64,000 nt of DNA from Bacteroidota bacterium (GTDB lineage: Bacteria; Bacteroidota; Ignavibacteria; Kryptoniales; JAKASW01): positions 1 to 64,000 of the forward strand of contig JAKAGT010000019.1 of the NCBI GenBank assembly GCA_021825585.1, given 5' to 3'. Position numbers and translations under genes: made by a program. The notes under the pieces were generated by a model. It was not told the DNA's origin and searched no databases. It saw only the letters and a program-made list of their open reading frames with translations. Of this stretch, positions 8,808 through 18,098 are shown piece by piece. Every line of letters starts with the position of its first letter. The first letter of the stretch is position 1.

Positions 8808-10200
8808 GAGATTCAGCGTAGTCGTCTTTGCGAGGACGGTAGTATTGTGCCTGTCGGTTTTCGTTCTAATCTACCTCCTTACCAAGACAACGTTCGTAGC
8901 CACACCATTCATCGTATCGCTCCTTATCATCGCACAGATCTACTCATTGATGCACTACGTTCAGAAGACAAACCGGGACATCGCGCGGTTTTTCGATTCG
9001 ATAAAGTATTCAGACTTCTCTCAGAGTTTCCACACGACCGTCAGAGGTTCTTCTTTTGAAGAGCTGAACAAAGCCTTTTCAGACGTCATTGAAGAGTTTC
9101 GAAGAGCCAGAAGTGAGAAAGAAGAGCAATACCGGTATTTACAAATCGTGGTACAACATGTCGGTATCGGGCTGATAGGGTACACCGCGGAAGGCCGTGT
9201 CGAATTGATGAATACCGCCGCAAAAAGGCTACTCAAGGTCAATAATGTCCAGAATATCTCGGACTTGAAGTCCGTCAGCAAGCGGCTACGTGAAGCGCTC
9301 GATCAGATTAATGCCGGCGAAAATGTCCTGGTAAAATTTGTGAATGACAATGAGTTGTTTCAGCTCTCCATTTATGCAACCGAATTCAAGATGAGAGACA
9401 CACAGTATAAGCTGGTATCGCTTACTAACATACAAAACGAGCTGGAAGAAAGAGAGATGGAGGCCTGGCAGAACCTGATCAGGGTTCTAACCCATGAAAT
9501 AATGAATTCGGTTACGCCGATCATCTCGCTTTCTTCGACTGCAGGGTCATTACTTGACCGTTTCGTCAATTCTCACGAGAAAGGAGCAGGGAGCTGGAAA
9601 GAACCTGCATCTTTGAGCCTTCCGTCTTCCGTGTCCCCTGTTCCGTGTTCCGTCATGGAAGACGTCAAAGGAGCTCTCGACACAATCTCGCGGAGGAGCA
9701 ACGGGCTCCTGCACTTCGTCGACGACTACCGGAACCTGACGCGCATACCTGCGCCTAGTTTCCAGGTGTTCAGGATCGCCAATCTCCTCGACAGGGTCCA
9801 CAAGATGTTCGCTGAGAGGTTCCAGGTGAGGGGGGTAGAGTATTCACAGGCAGTCGAGCCTGCCGAGCTTGAACTCACCGCAGACCCCGACCTCATCGAA
9901 CAGGTTATCATAAATCTCGTCATGAATTCGATCGGCGCTCTCGCCGGCGCCTCTTCGCCCAGGATAGGATTAAGTGCAAAGACAGACAGTCGCGGAGGAG
10001 TGCTCGTTCAGGTGTCCGACAATGGCCATGGAATACCGGAAGAACTGCAGGAGAAGATATTCATCCCCTTCTTCACGACACGCAAAGAAGGATCCGGTAT
10101 CGGTCTCAGTCTCTCACGACAGATAATGCGCGCCCACAAAGGAAGCATAACGGTCAGCTCGATACCCGACACTGAAACTGTTTTTACTCTCAGGTTCTGA
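8797..10200 (+). CDS. Sensor histidine kinase (NtrY-like), overlapping the response regulator gene
   Basis: PAS-like region, LTHEIMNSVTPI H-box, NLVMNSIGAL N-box, DNGHGIPEE, GSGIGLSLSRQIM. Confidence 0.92.
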   Translation: MVFRRFSVVVFARTVVLCLSVFVLIYLLTKTTFVATPFIVSLLIIAQIYSLMHYVQKTNRDIARFFDSIKYSDFSQSFHTTVRGSSFEELNKAFSDVIEEFRRARSEKEEQYRYLQIVVQHVGIGLIGYTAEGRVELMNTAAKRLLKVNNVQNISDLKSVSKRLREALDQINAGENVLVKFVNDNELFQLSIYATEFKMRDTQYKLVSLTNIQNELEEREMEAWQNLIRVLTHEIMNSVTPIISLSSTAGSLLDRFVNSHEKGAGSWKEPASLSLPSSVSPVPCSVMEDVKGALDTISRRSNGLLHFVDDYRNLTRIPAPSFQVFRIANLLDRVHKMFAERFQVRGVEYSQAVEPAELELTADPDLIEQVIINLVMNSIGALAGASSPRIGLSAKTDSRGGVLVQVSDNGHGIPEELQEKIFIPFFTTRKEGSGIGLSLSRQIMRAHKGSITVSSIPDTETVFTLRF

Positions 10201-10209
10201 GCAGCCGGC

Positions 10210-10839
10210 CTATTTAGGCCGGTAAACTCCGTCTTTCACTGCCCCATTGAAGCAGAGCCCGACTAAGTCATCATCCGCGTAACTCAATTTCCTTATCATC
10301 TGTCCGCCGAGTACCAGGTGATGTTTGACTTCATTCAGGTAGTCACCGATGTAGTCAAGATTCTCGTCAGTCGTCATCCAATTCCGTTTATCGAACCGCG
10401 ACAGGTCGACGGGATTCGAATAACTCCTCAGAGACTTCTGCCCCTTGATGTTGAAGTAGAAGTCGAAGTACGACATGACCAGCTCCCTCAGCGACCGGTA
10501 AACCGGCTCGCGATAACGAAGCATGGTAGTGTTAGATTTGGCAACGGCCCCGTAATGCCCGCCTCGTTTGAACAAAGCAAAGACGTGGTCATCGTCATTC
10601 TCGGCGATCATGTCGACTATGAGGGGTTTATATCCCAGACAGCGCAGCGCCGCCGCTGCAAACAGCGCGCCCTCGAAACAGTTGGCCTTTCGCTCCGACG
10701 CCACTATTCCCGGAGAGCTGGTCCCGGGCTCCGCATCGTACGGGATTTTATTCAGGAATACCTGAACATCATGCGGGTTCCTGAGGCGGCGGAACACATC
10801 TTTTCCGACCGCGGTACTTAACCGGCCGTTGTGCATCAT
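10210..10839 (-). CDS. Transglutaminase-like hypothetical protein
   Basis: KANCFEGALFAAAALRCLGYKPLIVDMIAENDDDHVFALF, a Cys...His arrangement typical of transglutaminase-like folds. Confidence 0.55.
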   Translation of the reverse strand: MMHNGRLSTAVGKDVFRRLRNPHDVQVFLNKIPYDAEPGTSSPGIVASERKANCFEGALFAAAALRCLGYKPLIVDMIAENDDDHVFALFKRGGHYGAVAKSNTTMLRYREPVYRSLRELVMSYFDFYFNIKGQKSLRSYSNPVDLSRFDKRNWMTTDENLDYIGDYLNEVKHHLVLGGQMIRKLSYADDDLVGLCFNGAVKDGVYRPK

Positions 10840-10927
10840 TGCAGATGCTCGATATTACGAATCGACATAGAAGTTTCTCTCATTTGGTGGACGAGTTAGG
10901 TACAATTGGCGGAGCTGCAGGGAATCC

Positions 10928-11557
10928 CTAGCGGGGTCTCTCGTCAAGATCGTGTGGAGGTCGGTCGGAGAACACCATATGTGATGTTACAACGATTGCC
11001 CTGTCTTCGATTCTCATCTCCTGGGATACAGGAATAATATATAATATCTTCTCTCGGTCATCAGGGAGTTTCACTCGTACTGAAGTGTCGACCGGTCTCG
11101 GACCGGCAAACTCAAAACGCGGATGATAGAATTCAGCTGCATCCACGTTCGCGATATGAATCTTCCTTCCGAATATCTTTGTATATACCTCGAACACCGC
11201 ATGTTCGACCCTGATTTTTATCCTGTTTTCCCGAGGGTCGTACCTGACCTCGACGTTGCCGACGGCGGGCGAGCTGTAAGAAACCGGCCCCGCCTTTATG
11301 TTTGCGTCGGCCAGGAACCTCGCGTGATCCGGAAGCAATTCGATGCGAGCATTTCTCAATGTCCACGTGTACTTCCCCTTGACGCTGAGGAAGTTGAAAT
11401 CCTTCGTGCCGCTCACGGGTCCGACTGCATCCAGAAAAGCGTTCAGCATGTTCTGGTGGATGATGACCGTTGCATCTGGTGCCTGGCCGTAGCTATTTCC
11501 CCACAACAGGAACAGGCAAAGAAATACAGATACTTTGCGAAACATGACACTCCTCAA
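10928..11557 (-). CDS. Hypothetical exported protein
   Basis: N-terminal signal peptide MFRKVSVFLCLFLLWGNSYGQ; coding-like ORF. Confidence 0.6.
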   Translation of the reverse strand: MRSVMFRKVSVFLCLFLLWGNSYGQAPDATVIIHQNMLNAFLDAVGPVSGTKDFNFLSVKGKYTWTLRNARIELLPDHARFLADANIKAGPVSYSSPAVGNVEVRYDPRENRIKIRVEHAVFEVYTKIFGRKIHIANVDAAEFYHPRFEFAGPRPVDTSVRVKLPDDREKILYIIPVSQEMRIEDRAIVVTSHMVFSDRPPHDLDERPR

Positions 11558-11789
11558 TTTGATTCAATTGCCTAAAATCATATTGCTGGTTTGGAGACTT
11601 GACTTTCCGATAAGATAGCGAATGACGGCCTAAAATGTTCCCCTTTCGCGCTTACGAATCTCCTGCGAGAAAACATCATCAGATAGAGTGAAATGAGAAG
11701 TTTGACTCCGTTAGACCGGTCGGAGATTGAAAGTTGAGCAGCGATGGCTTAAATTTCGCACAATAAAAACAGTGAGAATGGAGTAGACG

Positions 11790-12086
11790 ATGCCGACGTA
11801 CGAATACAAATGTGATAAATGCGGCTACGTTTTTGAAGAATTCCAATCGATGAATGAAGAGCCACTTAGTGTGTGTCCCAAGTGCAAAGGAGAAGTCCAC
11901 CGTCTAATAGGTGCCGGCGCGGGCCTCATTTTCAAGGGTACCGGGTTTTACCTCACGGATTACAAAAAGTCCAACAGTTCGCCTGCAACTTCGAACGGGG
12001 ATCCCAAGCAAGATAAATCTGAAAAGTCCGCAAATCCAAAAACCGAAAAACCGGCCCCGGCCTCAAAGCAGGAACAGCCCAAATAG
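11790..12086 (+). CDS. FmdB-family zinc ribbon protein
   Basis: MPTYEYKCDKCGYVFEEFQSMNEEPLSVCPKCKGEVHRLIGAGAGLIFKGTGFYLTDYK. Confidence 0.93.
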   Translation: MPTYEYKCDKCGYVFEEFQSMNEEPLSVCPKCKGEVHRLIGAGAGLIFKGTGFYLTDYKKSNSSPATSNGDPKQDKSEKSANPKTEKPAPASKQEQPK

Positions 12087-12087
12087 C

Positions 12088-13023
12088 TCAAGCCCTGCTC
12101 ATTGTCAGATTCGTACCCGCTGCAACCCTGGCACCCCTGAGGAATTCAGCCGCAGCAAGCCTCTTCTTCCCTTCCAACTGCAGTTCGAGTATCTCGACGA
12201 GACCATCCGAGCAAGCTGCAAACAGTCTCCCGGTTTCGACTTTTACAGATCCTGCCGGGAGATTCGCTCTCTCGTGAGCCAGACGGGTTCTGAACACCTT
12301 CAACATCTTCCCATTCAGAAATGTGAACGCCCCCGGCTCCGGCGAGAAGCCGCGTATGAAGTCATGAACTTCTTTGGCCGGCCTGTTCCATTCGATGGCA
12401 CAATCATCCTTTGATATCTTCGGAGCCCTGGTCGCTAACGAGTTCTCCTGATCAATTAATTTCACATTCCCGGACTCTATCAGCTTAATCGTCTCCACGA
12501 CAGCTGCAGCACCGATGACGGAGAGTCGCGCAGTGAGTTCGCCCGCTGTCTCGTTCTCCCCGATGTCCGTTTTTTTCTGAAGAATGACTTTTCCCGTATC
12601 CATCTTTTCATCGAGGAAGAATGCAGTTATTCCTGTCTCGGTCTCGCCATTTACCACTGCCCAATTAATCGGCGCCGCCCCCCGGTATTTGGGAAGCAAC
12701 GAAGAATGGAGGTTAAATGTGCCGAGACGCGGGACCGTGAACACTTCCTTCGGCAGTATACGGAATGCCACGACAACCATGAGATCAGGAGCAATCCCGC
12801 GCAGTTTCCGCAAGAACTCCGGGTCTTTCAACGACTCAACCTGTATTACGGCAAGGCCCAATTCCAGTGCCGCAGTCTTGACGGCTGGCGGGAATACTTT
12901 CAGTCCTCTGCCCTGTGGCTCATCGGGGTTGGTCACAACCGCGGCAACTTCGTAACCCGCTTGAACGATCGCCCGCAGCGATGGCACGGCAAACTCTGGT
13001 GTCCCCATGAACACTATCTTCAT
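12088..13023 (-). CDS. fmt: Methionyl-tRNA formyltransferase
   Basis: MKIVFMGTPEFAVPSL..., LPKYRGAAPINWAVVNGETETGIT; start at 13023 preferred over the longer ORF. Confidence 0.95.
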   Translation of the reverse strand: MKIVFMGTPEFAVPSLRAIVQAGYEVAAVVTNPDEPQGRGLKVFPPAVKTAALELGLAVIQVESLKDPEFLRKLRGIAPDLMVVVAFRILPKEVFTVPRLGTFNLHSSLLPKYRGAAPINWAVVNGETETGITAFFLDEKMDTGKVILQKKTDIGENETAGELTARLSVIGAAAVVETIKLIESGNVKLIDQENSLATRAPKISKDDCAIEWNRPAKEVHDFIRGFSPEPGAFTFLNGKMLKVFRTRLAHERANLPAGSVKVETGRLFAACSDGLVEILELQLEGKKRLAAAEFLRGARVAAGTNLTMSRA

Positions 13024-13102
13024 ATTGTTCTCATCATTTGACACGACAAAATAACTGAAGACAGTGAGTATTACTATCGGGTCTTGGTGAAGGCCTTCGG
13101 CT

Positions 13103-13441
13103 TCAGTAACGCGGCAAGGTCGGGTCGATCTCCTCAGCCCACCGGTCGATTCCGCCGGCAAGGTTCTTCACGTTCAGGAAACCTGCCCTTTGAAGGTATT
13201 GAGTGGCTCGTGCGCTCCTTGCACCGGAGTGACATACAACCACTATTTCGCGCTCCGGATCAAGGTCACTCATCCGCCTCGGCAAATCTCCGAGAGGCAT
13301 CAGGAGTCCTCCGATGTTACAGTATCTATATTCGTCCGGCTGACGCACGTCGAGTATAAAGATCTCTTCGCCGTTGTCGAGACGTTCCTTCAACTCTACA
13401 GCTGATATTTCCGGAACAGAACGATTTCCAAATAACGACAT
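13103..13441 (-). CDS. Rhodanese-like domain protein
   Basis: FILDVRQPDEYRYCNIGG...VVVCHSGARSARATQYLQRAGFLNVKNLAGGIDRW. Confidence 0.92.
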   Translation of the reverse strand: MSLFGNRSVPEISAVELKERLDNGEEIFILDVRQPDEYRYCNIGGLLMPLGDLPRRMSDLDPEREIVVVCHSGARSARATQYLQRAGFLNVKNLAGGIDRWAEEIDPTLPRY

Positions 13442-13605
13442 CTTGTATCTCCAATTAGGTTCTTAACAATTGAGTCATCGTGGGCGGCATTCCGTACTCC
13501 TCCCGGGATAATAAAATGAACACATGGGTTACAGCGAAAGTTCAGGGCATGATACGCCGTTGGAAGCAGACACTTCCGGCTCGACCGAATCCGGATAATT
13601 TTCCC

Positions 13606-14466
13606 CTAAAGCTCTTCTAGTCCGATTTTGCATCTCGGTTCGCAGCTCTTCTTTACTTCCTCGAACCTTCTCGCCGACTTCTCGGAAGTCCGCGTAAACG
13701 GATGATAAACATGGAATTGAATTCCGGCATTACGAAGTGATTTTCCCGTGACCCCGATAAGCCCGAGCCGGTATTGAATATCGGAATCTTCACCGTGTCC
13801 TGGTCCGTCATAGGTCTCATCGAAACCGTTGATAGCAACTATGTCTTCCTTATGCAGCGAGAAGTTGCTTCCCAGAATTCCGGTAGCTTGTCTCGGCAAT
13901 AGTTTTCGGATCCACCGGCTTCCTACCCTGATCCCGTCTTCGAGCCTCAGTGCCTTCCCTCTCATTCCATCCATGATTTCTGCCGCCCCGATGCTTTCAA
14001 ATTTTCCTGAGGCGATCTTTTCCATAGTCAGTGATTCCGCCCATCTCTCACTCATCTCAACCCTTCTTCCGAGGAGCACTTTCTTTCTCTCCTTTTCGGT
14101 CCAGTGGTCGAGCAGGAATTTTTGCGCGGGAAGACAATCCCCGTCGATGAAGACCAGATAGTCCGAGCGTGACGCGCGGATTCCGTGATTCAGAATCTTG
14201 TTCTTCCGCCATCCGGCATCCTCGTGCCACAGGTGATTTATCGGATAACTCTGAACCGTCCTCGCCTTTTCAACGACCTCCTTCACTTCCGGTCCGGAGC
14301 CGTCGTCGGCAATAATCACTTCGAATTCTCTGAACGCCTGACGTTCAAGCGCAGCTAACATAAACCTGAGAACCTCAGGTCTGTTGTAAACGGATATTAT
14401 CAGCGAGAGTCTCGGAGCCTTATCCGGCATCATCCTGCTTTTTCGATCGAATGGGGGGTACTGCAC
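13606..14466 (-). CDS. Family 2 glycosyltransferase
   Basis: LSLIISVYNRPEVLRFMLAALERQAFREFEVIIADDGSG...DYLVFIDGDCLP. Confidence 0.9.
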   Translation of the reverse strand: MQYPPFDRKSRMMPDKAPRLSLIISVYNRPEVLRFMLAALERQAFREFEVIIADDGSGPEVKEVVEKARTVQSYPINHLWHEDAGWRKNKILNHGIRASRSDYLVFIDGDCLPAQKFLLDHWTEKERKKVLLGRRVEMSERWAESLTMEKIASGKFESIGAAEIMDGMRGKALRLEDGIRVGSRWIRKLLPRQATGILGSNFSLHKEDIVAINGFDETYDGPGHGEDSDIQYRLGLIGVTGKSLRNAGIQFHVYHPFTRTSEKSARRFEEVKKSCEPRCKIGLEEL

Positions 14467-14507
14467 AAGGCAATGGGAGTCTTGCGGCTTCTGTCAGAAT
14501 GCGAATG

Positions 14508-14864
14508 CTAATTGCATGCAGACTGAAGGATCTCTCTAAGGTTGGCATTAAACTCAAAACGCGAAAGCACCTCATCGCATCCCGCCGCCAGAGCCTGTGC
14601 TTTCAGGGACGAGTTCACATGGGAGATATATGCGATCAACCTGGTTGCGGCCGTTTGAGGATTCGCCTTCAATCTCTCAATCATATTCACCGGGTCGATG
14701 AAATCACTCTCAAGATCGATGACTATCAGTTCGGAATCCCTGGCGTACCGGTCTATCTGCCCTTCACTTCCCACGAATCCTACCGATATCCCGAAATACT
14801 CGGCCATGGTCCGTATCTTCGTCATGAAGGCCAGATCATTTACTACGGCAGTTATTTTCGACAT
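14508..14864 (-). CDS. Receiver-like (degenerate response-regulator) protein
   Basis: LIVIDLESDFIDPVNMIERLKANPQTAATRLIAYISHVNSSLKAQALAAGCDEVLSR has REC-like topology; no DD acidic pair. Confidence 0.55.
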   Translation of the reverse strand: MSKITAVVNDLAFMTKIRTMAEYFGISVGFVGSEGQIDRYARDSELIVIDLESDFIDPVNMIERLKANPQTAATRLIAYISHVNSSLKAQALAAGCDEVLSRFEFNANLREILQSACN

Positions 14865-15445
14865 CAGGCTAATCCTAAGATTGAGGCATTTTGCTGGAGT
14901 ACATTTATCACGAAGGCAATATGTTCATCTTCCGGGATTCCCAGCTCCGCAATTCCATTCTTAATGTCTTCCCGGCTGACAGTCTTCGCAAACGCCTTGT
15001 CCTTCAGCTTCTTCTTGACCGATGAAGGTTCCATGCCGACAAGCTTCGTGGGTCTGACGAGGGCAACCGCGATGACGAACCCTGAAAGTTCGTCGCAGGC
15101 AAACAGACATTTTGCCATCCGTGTCTCACGCGGCACCTTTGTGTACGGCGCATGTCCCATGATGGCCTGTCGAATTGCCTCGGGATATCCCCTCTCTGCG
15201 AGTATCTTGTTCCCCACGTAGGGATGCTGTTCCGCCGTCGGATACATTTCGTAGTCGAAATCGTGCAGCAATCCCGCAAGGCCATAGAGGTCCTCGTCTT
15301 CACCGAATTTCCTGGCACACGCACGCATTACGGCCTCTACGGCAAAAGCATGCTTCCGAAGACTTTCGGTCTTGGTGTATTCAAAAAGAAGGGCTACCGC
15401 TTCTTCTCTAGCAGGCGTTCGTCGTTCACTTTCAATCACGATCAA
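14864..15445 (-). CDS. HD-domain (HDIG-type) protein
   Basis: LRKHAFAVEAVMRACARKFGEDEDLYGLAGLLHDFDYEMYP. Confidence 0.9.
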   Translation of the reverse strand: MIVIESERRTPAREEAVALLFEYTKTESLRKHAFAVEAVMRACARKFGEDEDLYGLAGLLHDFDYEMYPTAEQHPYVGNKILAERGYPEAIRQAIMGHAPYTKVPRETRMAKCLFACDELSGFVIAVALVRPTKLVGMEPSSVKKKLKDKAFAKTVSREDIKNGIAELGIPEDEHIAFVINVLQQNASILGLA

Positions 15446-15655
15446 AATATATTTTCCGAGAGGATGAAAATCAAATTAACACTTACTCGGCCAGCGGGCT
15501 GTTTTCCGCTCGCAAAGGCGCAGCATACGTGAGGCGTGTTTGGGTACGAATGGCTTGCCGGCGCAGGGTCCGAACCGTATACCATATTCCGGCCTTGTCG
15601 AAAAACAGCCCGTAATTCTGGCCAATAAGTCTTAAATTGTCCAAAAAGGAAGATT

Positions 15656-16426
15656 ATGATTGATAAAGTGATTGAAATTGCAAAGGAAGCTGGAAGGTTT
15701 CTTAAAGAGAACGAAGGCAAGATATCTGAGATAAAGGAAAAAGGGTACTTCACGAATCTGGTAACGAACATCGACAAGGGTTCCGAGACGAAGATCAAGA
15801 ACTTTGTAGAGAAGAATTTTCCCGGGCACGGCGTTCTTGCCGAGGAAAGCGGTATTTCTTCACCCTCGTCTGAGTACCGGTGGATCATCGACCCGCTCGA
15901 CGGTACGACAAACTTCACACACGCATTCCCGGTCTACTGCGTTTCGATCGCTGTGGAACACAAGGGTGAAGTAGTGGCGGGAGCGGTCTACGATCCGAAC
16001 TTCGACGAACTTTTCTCCGCCGAGAAGGGTGGCGGAGCTTTCCTGAACGGGAAGAGGCTTGTGGTTACTCCGGCGGACAAGCTTGAGAGGTCGATGCTCG
16101 CCACCGGATTTCCGTACGATGTCAAGGACGATCCATTCCATTGCGTCGAGCATTTCGAGTCTTTCCTTGTGAGAGCACAGGCGGTCAGACGGCTCGGCTC
16201 CGCGGCACTGGACATCTGTTATGTTGCCGCGGGAAGGTTGGACGGCTTCTGGGAGGTAAACCTGCATCCCTGGGATACCGCCGCGGCAGTCTTAATTACG
16301 ACGGAAGCGGGCGGAAAGGTGACAGGGTTTCACGGGGAAAAGTATTCGATATACCAGAAGGACATCGTCCTCTCAAACGGGAAGATCCACGACGAGATGC
16401 TCGAGGTGATTAGACAGAACCTCTGA
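15656..16426 (+). CDS. suhB: Inositol monophosphatase family protein
   Basis: WIIDPLDGTTNFTHAFPVYCVSIAVE...WDTAAAVLITTEAGGKV. Confidence 0.93.
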   Translation: MIDKVIEIAKEAGRFLKENEGKISEIKEKGYFTNLVTNIDKGSETKIKNFVEKNFPGHGVLAEESGISSPSSEYRWIIDPLDGTTNFTHAFPVYCVSIAVEHKGEVVAGAVYDPNFDELFSAEKGGGAFLNGKRLVVTPADKLERSMLATGFPYDVKDDPFHCVEHFESFLVRAQAVRRLGSAALDICYVAAGRLDGFWEVNLHPWDTAAAVLITTEAGGKVTGFHGEKYSIYQKDIVLSNGKIHDEMLEVIRQNL

Positions 16427-16428
16427 TC

Positions 16429-16851
16429 TCACTCGAGGACAAAGCTGCTGTCTACTTCCATCCCGAGTTTGTGTTTTTCGTTTGCGAAGATCTTCTCCCT
16501 GCTGTTGGAAGGGATTTGTATCGCCCAATCCCCCTTCTTATTCCGGACCGCACTGCCGAAGAGCTTCCTGCTTTTCTTCTCGGTGAACCTTTCGATGAAG
16601 ACCCAGCCAAAATAAGCTTTGGTGCCTCGCAGGACAAACGCAGGGACTCTTTCTTCGAAGTCCACACTCACATCGCCGACGGTCGTCTCATTGAAACCTG
16701 ATGCCCTGAGCCTTTCGGTGAAAAGCGGAGAAAGGTCCTCTCCGTCGACATCCAACTCGTGCACGAACCGCTCGACATTCGTCCCGCTTATTATGTAATC
16801 CATCGCTTCGGCGATCTGTGCGTTAGGCTTCATCGGCAACCCGGATGTCAT
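16429..16851 (-). CDS. Conserved hypothetical protein
   Basis: ORF of 140 aa overlapping the peroxiredoxin stop. Confidence 0.5.
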   Translation of the reverse strand: MTSGLPMKPNAQIAEAMDYIISGTNVERFVHELDVDGEDLSPLFTERLRASGFNETTVGDVSVDFEERVPAFVLRGTKAYFGWVFIERFTEKKSRKLFGSAVRNKKGDWAIQIPSNSREKIFANEKHKLGMEVDSSFVLE

Positions 16852-17303
16852 CCCGCCTGTGTGCTGTAAGATGTCGCGGCTGAGATATGAGTCTTCGGAG
16901 AAAATAGATTCTTTGTCATCGAGACAATCTTTCCGTCACCGTCTATTATGAATGTCACCCTGTTTGCAATCTTGAAAAGCCTGATGTAAGCGCCATATAG
17001 CCCGGACACATCTCCGTTGGAATCGGAAAGCAGATCAAAAGGGAGATCATATTTTTCTTTGAACTTCATATGCGTCTCGATGGAATCTGTGCTTATTCCG
17101 AGAACTCTCATTTCCGATTTCCTGAGGTCCGCGAAGGCATCGCGAAAACCGCAAGCTTCTGCCGTGCAGCCAGTGGTAAAATCCTTCGGATAGAAGTATA
17201 GAACCAGGTTGCCCCGGTTAAGATTATCGGCCAACCTGAATGTGCCGCCAGCCGTGGTCGGCAATTCAAAATCGGGCGCCTCATCACCAATATTCAGTTT
17301 CAT
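16848..17303 (-). CDS. bcp: Thioredoxin-dependent peroxiredoxin (Bcp-type)
   Basis: MKLNIGDEAPDFELPTTAGG...LVLYFYPKDFTTGCTAEACGFRD. Confidence 0.92.
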   Translation of the reverse strand: MKLNIGDEAPDFELPTTAGGTFRLADNLNRGNLVLYFYPKDFTTGCTAEACGFRDAFADLRKSEMRVLGISTDSIETHMKFKEKYDLPFDLLSDSNGDVSGLYGAYIRLFKIANRVTFIIDGDGKIVSMTKNLFSPKTHISAATSYSTQAG

Positions 17304-17478
17304 ATTTTTTAGAACAGAGCCGGAGCCGATTAAATTCCGGCTGGCATACCCTCTTTGCTCCAATAGGAAGATCGAGTCACCTGAATTAATTCACTGCGGC
17401 ACTATTTCATCAGATTGAAATTTTTCATAGTATTATTGACTGGTGAAGGAGGTAACCGGCTGATGAGACGAGGTAACA

Positions 17479-18066
17479 ATGTTTATATCCTGGTTGAAGC
17501 ACTCAGTGTGTTTACATTCTTTTCATATACTGAGGCAGACGGTGAGCGCTTTCAACAACGCGTCCTTACCGTCGATGCCTCTCGCGTCGATCTCTTCATC
17601 CGGCAAAACGGCCTCGAGTTCATCTTCCCTGAACCTGTTTTACGTTCAGCAGACCGTCAGCGGATCTGGCTTCTCAGGGAATGATGGCAATCTCACGCTC
17701 TTTGGGAACGTAGGCAACAATATCCTGGATAGCTTTCGCGGAAGAAATGCCTACTATCATCTTGCCGGAATCGCGGCCACCGCGTTGATCGTTGAAACCG
17801 GCACGGACTACACGGTCGAACATTATTTCAATATCCATCCCGATTACGGCCGATGGGCACATCCGGTCGTCTTCACCGGACAATTCCTCCCTTTCGTTGC
17901 AGGAGGTTCACTTCTTGCATATGGCATAATAGGAAGAGACAGGCAGACACTGGGCGCATCTTTTGCCGTGATCCAGACAAGCCTGATCGAACCGACGTAC
18001 AACTCCGCAATCAAGGCAATCACCGGACGTCCTCATCCGGATTCGTTCTCCAGATCAGGGAAATAA
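17479..18066 (+). pseudogene. C-terminally truncated PAP2-family (phosphatase-like) gene
   Basis: Ends ...IEPTYNSAIKAITGRPHPDSFSRSGK*, i.e. right after the first PAP2 motif; no SGH or final H motif downstream. Confidence 0.5.
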
Positions 18067-18098
18067 GATGGAGCCAACTTCCTGACACGCCCCCCTCG

